Shown one piece after another: positions 61,759 to 64,000 of a stretch of 64,000 bases of DNA. The stretch is taken from positions 310,001-374,000 of the forward strand of contig CANMWN010000003.1 of assembly GCA_947501625.1 (NCBI GenBank). The letters are read 5' to 3'. The notes under the pieces are model-generated. The model was not told the DNA's origin and made no database searches. It saw nothing but the letters and a program-made list of their open reading frames with translations. Both the position numbers and the translations under genes were made by a program. Position 1 is the stretch's first letter; each line of letters starts with the position of its first letter. Origin of the DNA: an uncultured Flavobacteriaceae bacterium. Lineage in GTDB: Bacteria > Bacteroidota > Bacteroidia > Flavobacteriales > Flavobacteriaceae.

Positions 61759-61762
61759 AATC

Positions 61763-62458
61763 ATGAGAAAAAGGCTCGGAATCATATCTTTATTTATTAT
61801 CCTTTTTGTGACCTTTATTGTTATTTGGAATTATAGTTATTATCAAGGACAAGAGGAAGCATATATCCCATTAACAAAAGATAAATCTAGCCCAGTAATT
61901 CCTCTTGAAAAAGGCGTTTTTACACGTGCTGGGTACGCTTTGGATTATAGTAATATGCCCATTGATGAAAATCATCAACGAAGTATCAATGAATATTATA
62001 ATAATAGAGAGTTTTATGGTGGTCCACCTAGTATTCCTCACGAAGTACAAAGTGAGCGTAGTATGGGTAATAATACTTGCTTGAAATGCCACGAAAATGG
62101 AGGTTTTGTTGAAAAATTTCAAGCATATACACCAGTAACACCACATCCTGAAATGGTAAATTGTCGTCAATGTCACTTACCAGAGAAAAGCAATTCGTTA
62201 TTTGTGGCTAATAATTTTAAGAAAGGAACTATCCCTAAAGCAGGAACCAATAACGCTTTGTTAGGAAGCCCTCCAATCATTCCTCATCAATTGCAGATGA
62301 GAGAAAACTGTTTATCATGTCATGCAGGACCGAGTGCACCTAAAGAAATAAGAGTTACACATCCAGAAAGAATAAATTGCCGCCAATGTCATGTTCCCAA
62401 CAATAAAGTTATGGAGGATATTGGTTCATTTTTAAGAAAAATAAAGTCTAATGAATAA
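61763..62458 (+). CDS. NapB-like cytochrome c with duplicated diheme module (tetraheme)
   Basis: A 231-aa cytochrome with an N-terminal TM anchor or signal (LGIISLFIILFVTFIVIW). There are four CxxCH motifs, not the two of classic NapB: CLKCH (about 112), CRQCH (134), CLSCH (about 189) and CRQCH (about 213). The sequence falls into two similar halves, each PPSIPHEVQ-like or PPIIPHQLQ-like, then heme pair, which suggests an internal duplication of NapB. It would pass electrons to NapA. It lies between napA and a tetraheme lipoprotein, with an 8-bp overlap to the latter. Confidence 0.82.
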   Translation: MRKRLGIISLFIILFVTFIVIWNYSYYQGQEEAYIPLTKDKSSPVIPLEKGVFTRAGYALDYSNMPIDENHQRSINEYYNNREFYGGPPSIPHEVQSERSMGNNTCLKCHENGGFVEKFQAYTPVTPHPEMVNCRQCHLPEKSNSLFVANNFKKGTIPKAGTNNALLGSPPIIPHQLQMRENCLSCHAGPSAPKEIRVTHPERINCRQCHVPNNKVMEDIGSFLRKIKSNE

Positions 62459-63080
62459 CTATTTATATTATAGAATTGTAAGTTTTAGTTTATTGTTATC
62501 TCTTGTTTTCACTTCTTGTAAGCACGATAAAGAGCATGAATACCATAGTATTACAGATAAGATTGAAGCTGAAAGTAAAAAATATAAAGGCATATCTACA
62601 ACTTCACATTTGTATATTGATGGTTTAAATTTAATTGAAGTTACAGAAAATGAGATTACTTTTTTAATACCAACTAGAAAAGATAAGATTAAATCATATA
62701 AATGTACTGAATGTCATACGAAACCTTTGGCAAAAATGCAGAGTGATGATATAAAAAAGGCACATTGGAATCTAAAATTGAATCATGCCAATGCTAATAC
62801 AATGAATTGTACAACTTGTCATAACGGCAATAATATGGACGAATTGATTAGCATAACAGGTCATAAAATTGATTTTGATAAAAGTTTTAATCAATGTAGT
62901 CAATGTCATCAAAAACAATATAATGACTGGGCTGGAGGTGCACATGGTAAAAGAATAGAAAGTTGGGCAACACCAAGAGCATCAATGACTTGTGTTAATT
63001 GCCATAATCCACATAGTCCACATTTTGAAACAAAATGGCCTGAGAGGTTTAATTCAAAAAAAGTAGAAATTCGTAAATAA
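62451..63080 (+). CDS. Tetraheme cytochrome c lipoprotein
   Basis: A 209-aa protein. The signal YRIVSFSLLLSLVFTSC ends in a lipobox Cys (about residue 23). Four CxxCH motifs follow: CTECH, CTTCH, CSQCH and CVNCH. Spacings and the WAGGAHGKRIESW and NPHSPHF stretches resemble the periplasmic multiheme donors of nap/nrf systems, but it is not NapC/NrfH, which have a membrane anchor and different heme spacing. It probably mediates electron transfer to NapA. It overlaps the NapB-like gene by 8 bp and precedes the FeS protein by 5 bp. Confidence 0.8.
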   Translation: MNNYLYYRIVSFSLLLSLVFTSCKHDKEHEYHSITDKIEAESKKYKGISTTSHLYIDGLNLIEVTENEITFLIPTRKDKIKSYKCTECHTKPLAKMQSDDIKKAHWNLKLNHANANTMNCTTCHNGNNMDELISITGHKIDFDKSFNQCSQCHQKQYNDWAGGAHGKRIESWATPRASMTCVNCHNPHSPHFETKWPERFNSKKVEIRK

Positions 63081-63085
63081 AAGGT

Positions 63086-64000
63086 ATGAGCGATAACAAT
63101 AAAAAATGGTTTACACTAAACCTCAATAGTAGTAGGCACAAGCAAACGTCTAATTCTTGTGGTTGCGGAAAAAATTCGGGAGGATGTAATTCTCATAATG
63201 AAAAGAAGGAAATGAGTGATGAAGAATTTTATGAGGCTGCAGTTGATGCTTCAATAGGAGAAGAAAGAAATAAAGACGGTTTTCAACAAGTTTTTGATGT
63301 GAAAATGGATAGACGCTCTGCATTTAAAAAATTAACTGCAAGTTTATTAATTGGAGCAGGAGCTGTTTCTTCATGTACTAGTGTGATTTCAAGTGATGAA
63401 ACTAAAGAAAAAGCACAAATAAATTGGGAAGAACAATTTAAAGGAAACTATAAATTGATGAATGATGATGAGAAAAAGGCTACAGTTGATAGATTGGTGC
63501 GTTCCTATCAATTACGCACTGGAAAAAATATAAGTATGTCTTCAAAAAATGCAGAAGATGATGTGTTGTTTGGTTATGCTTTTAATATTTCCAAATGCCA
63601 AGGATATATGGATTGTGTGAGTGCATGTGTAGAAGAAAATAATCAAGATAGAAATTCGCAAATGGAATACATCCGTATTCATGAAATGAAAGATGGAAAA
63701 GGATTTAACTTCAATGAAGCAGATGATAATTATTATCATGAAGTACCTGCTGAAGGACATTTTTATATGGGAACACAGTGTTTTCATTGTGATAATCCTC
63801 CATGTGTTGATGTTTGTCCGGTTCAAGCAACTTGGAGAGAAGATGATGGATTGGTTGTTATTGATTATGACTGGTGTGTAGGTTGTAGATATTGTATGGC
63901 TGCTTGTCCATATGATGGACGTCGTTTTAATTGGAGTAAACCTCAAGTACCTGAAGAAGAAGTTAATAAAAATCAGCATTATCTTGGCAATAGGATGCGT
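63086..64000 (+). CDS. 4Fe-4S ferredoxin-type protein with internal Tat-like signal (truncated by the window edge)
   Basis: The first 305 aa are visible. A Cys-rich patch CGCGKNSGGC (about 25-34) is followed by an acidic region. MDRRSAFKKLTASLLIGAGA (about 74-93) then gives a twin-arginine-type signal starting 70 residues in, with a Cys at 97 as possible lipidation site. FeS-cluster motifs come after: CQGYMDCVSAC, CFHCDNPPCVDVCP and CVGCRYCMAACPYDGRR. Layout and context resemble the NapG/NrfC-type or ActB-like iron-sulfur subunits that take electrons from quinol to periplasmic cytochromes. The 3' end is outside the window. Confidence 0.8.
   Translation, partial: MSDNNKKWFTLNLNSSRHKQTSNSCGCGKNSGGCNSHNEKKEMSDEEFYEAAVDASIGEERNKDGFQQVFDVKMDRRSAFKKLTASLLIGAGAVSSCTSVISSDETKEKAQINWEEQFKGNYKLMNDDEKKATVDRLVRSYQLRTGKNISMSSKNAEDDVLFGYAFNISKCQGYMDCVSACVEENNQDRNSQMEYIRIHEMKDGKGFNFNEADDNYYHEVPAEGHFYMGTQCFHCDNPPCVDVCPVQATWREDDGLVVIDYDWCVGCRYCMAACPYDGRRFNWSKPQVPEEEVNKNQHYLGNRMR

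Noticed and set aside
63542-63979. A 145-aa minus-strand frame near the right edge
   Set aside because: Antisense to the FeS protein, whose cluster motifs are clear.

Overview
The window looks like chromosome of a marine-type Flavobacteriaceae bacterium (phylum Bacteroidota). The evidence is a low-GC genome, gliding-motility genes gldF/gldG, a fused CcoN/CcoO cbb3 oxidase, two tandem DUF2911 proteins, TAnnTTTG-type -7 promoter elements, and few Shine-Dalgarno sequences. The species cannot be named from the sequence alone.

Layout. 1-9 kb holds a truncated lipoprotein, clpC, gyrA, a TPR protein, an NlpC/P60 hydrolase and a thiolase. 9-11.5 kb holds a PgpH-like HD phosphodiesterase and a Ser-Pro-Arg tRNA cluster. 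11.4-13.4 kb is a small integrase-less island. It is bounded by repeats of the tRNA-Arg 3' end and carries a toxin / HTH antitoxin / SecB-like chaperone operon. 13.4-17.4 kb has a small secreted peptide overlapping a membrane protein, then fdhD with a YdeP-type molybdopterin oxidoreductase. 17.5-29.7 kb is mostly minus-strand housekeeping and cell-envelope genes: a THUMP-like methyltransferase, an AI-2E-family permease, a pseudouridine synthase, a VOC protein, gamma-glutamyltransferase, AcpH-like, a serine hydrolase, an AraC regulator and dnaN. 29.8-44 kb has a large PIG-L deacetylase with an SSS transporter, the DUF2911 pair, gldFG, a SAM hydroxide adenosyltransferase, and a phoH-purC-cytosine deaminase-phosphoesterase run.

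44-64 kb is a low-oxygen and nitrate respiration region: a Crp/Fnr regulator, ccoI-deoD-hemN, ccoS-NO-Q-P-G-fixH-tauE-like, a CoA-transferase, an unidentified polytopic membrane protein, a thioredoxin-like protein with a ModE-type HTH protein, then napD-napA-tetraheme NapB-like-tetraheme lipoprotein-FeS protein, cut by the window edge.

The clearest unifying signal in that region is a 14-bp palindrome, ATGAY-N4-RTCAT. It occurs five times, and each time its centre lies exactly 36.5 nt upstream of the last base of a promoter-like TTTG. This gives a predicted Fnr-type regulon covering the cbb3 oxidase, copper loading, nitrate reductase, the ModE/thioredoxin pair and the CoA-transferase. The other standout is the toxin-antitoxin-chaperone island, which keeps attachment-site and possible integrase arm-site repeats but has no integrase.
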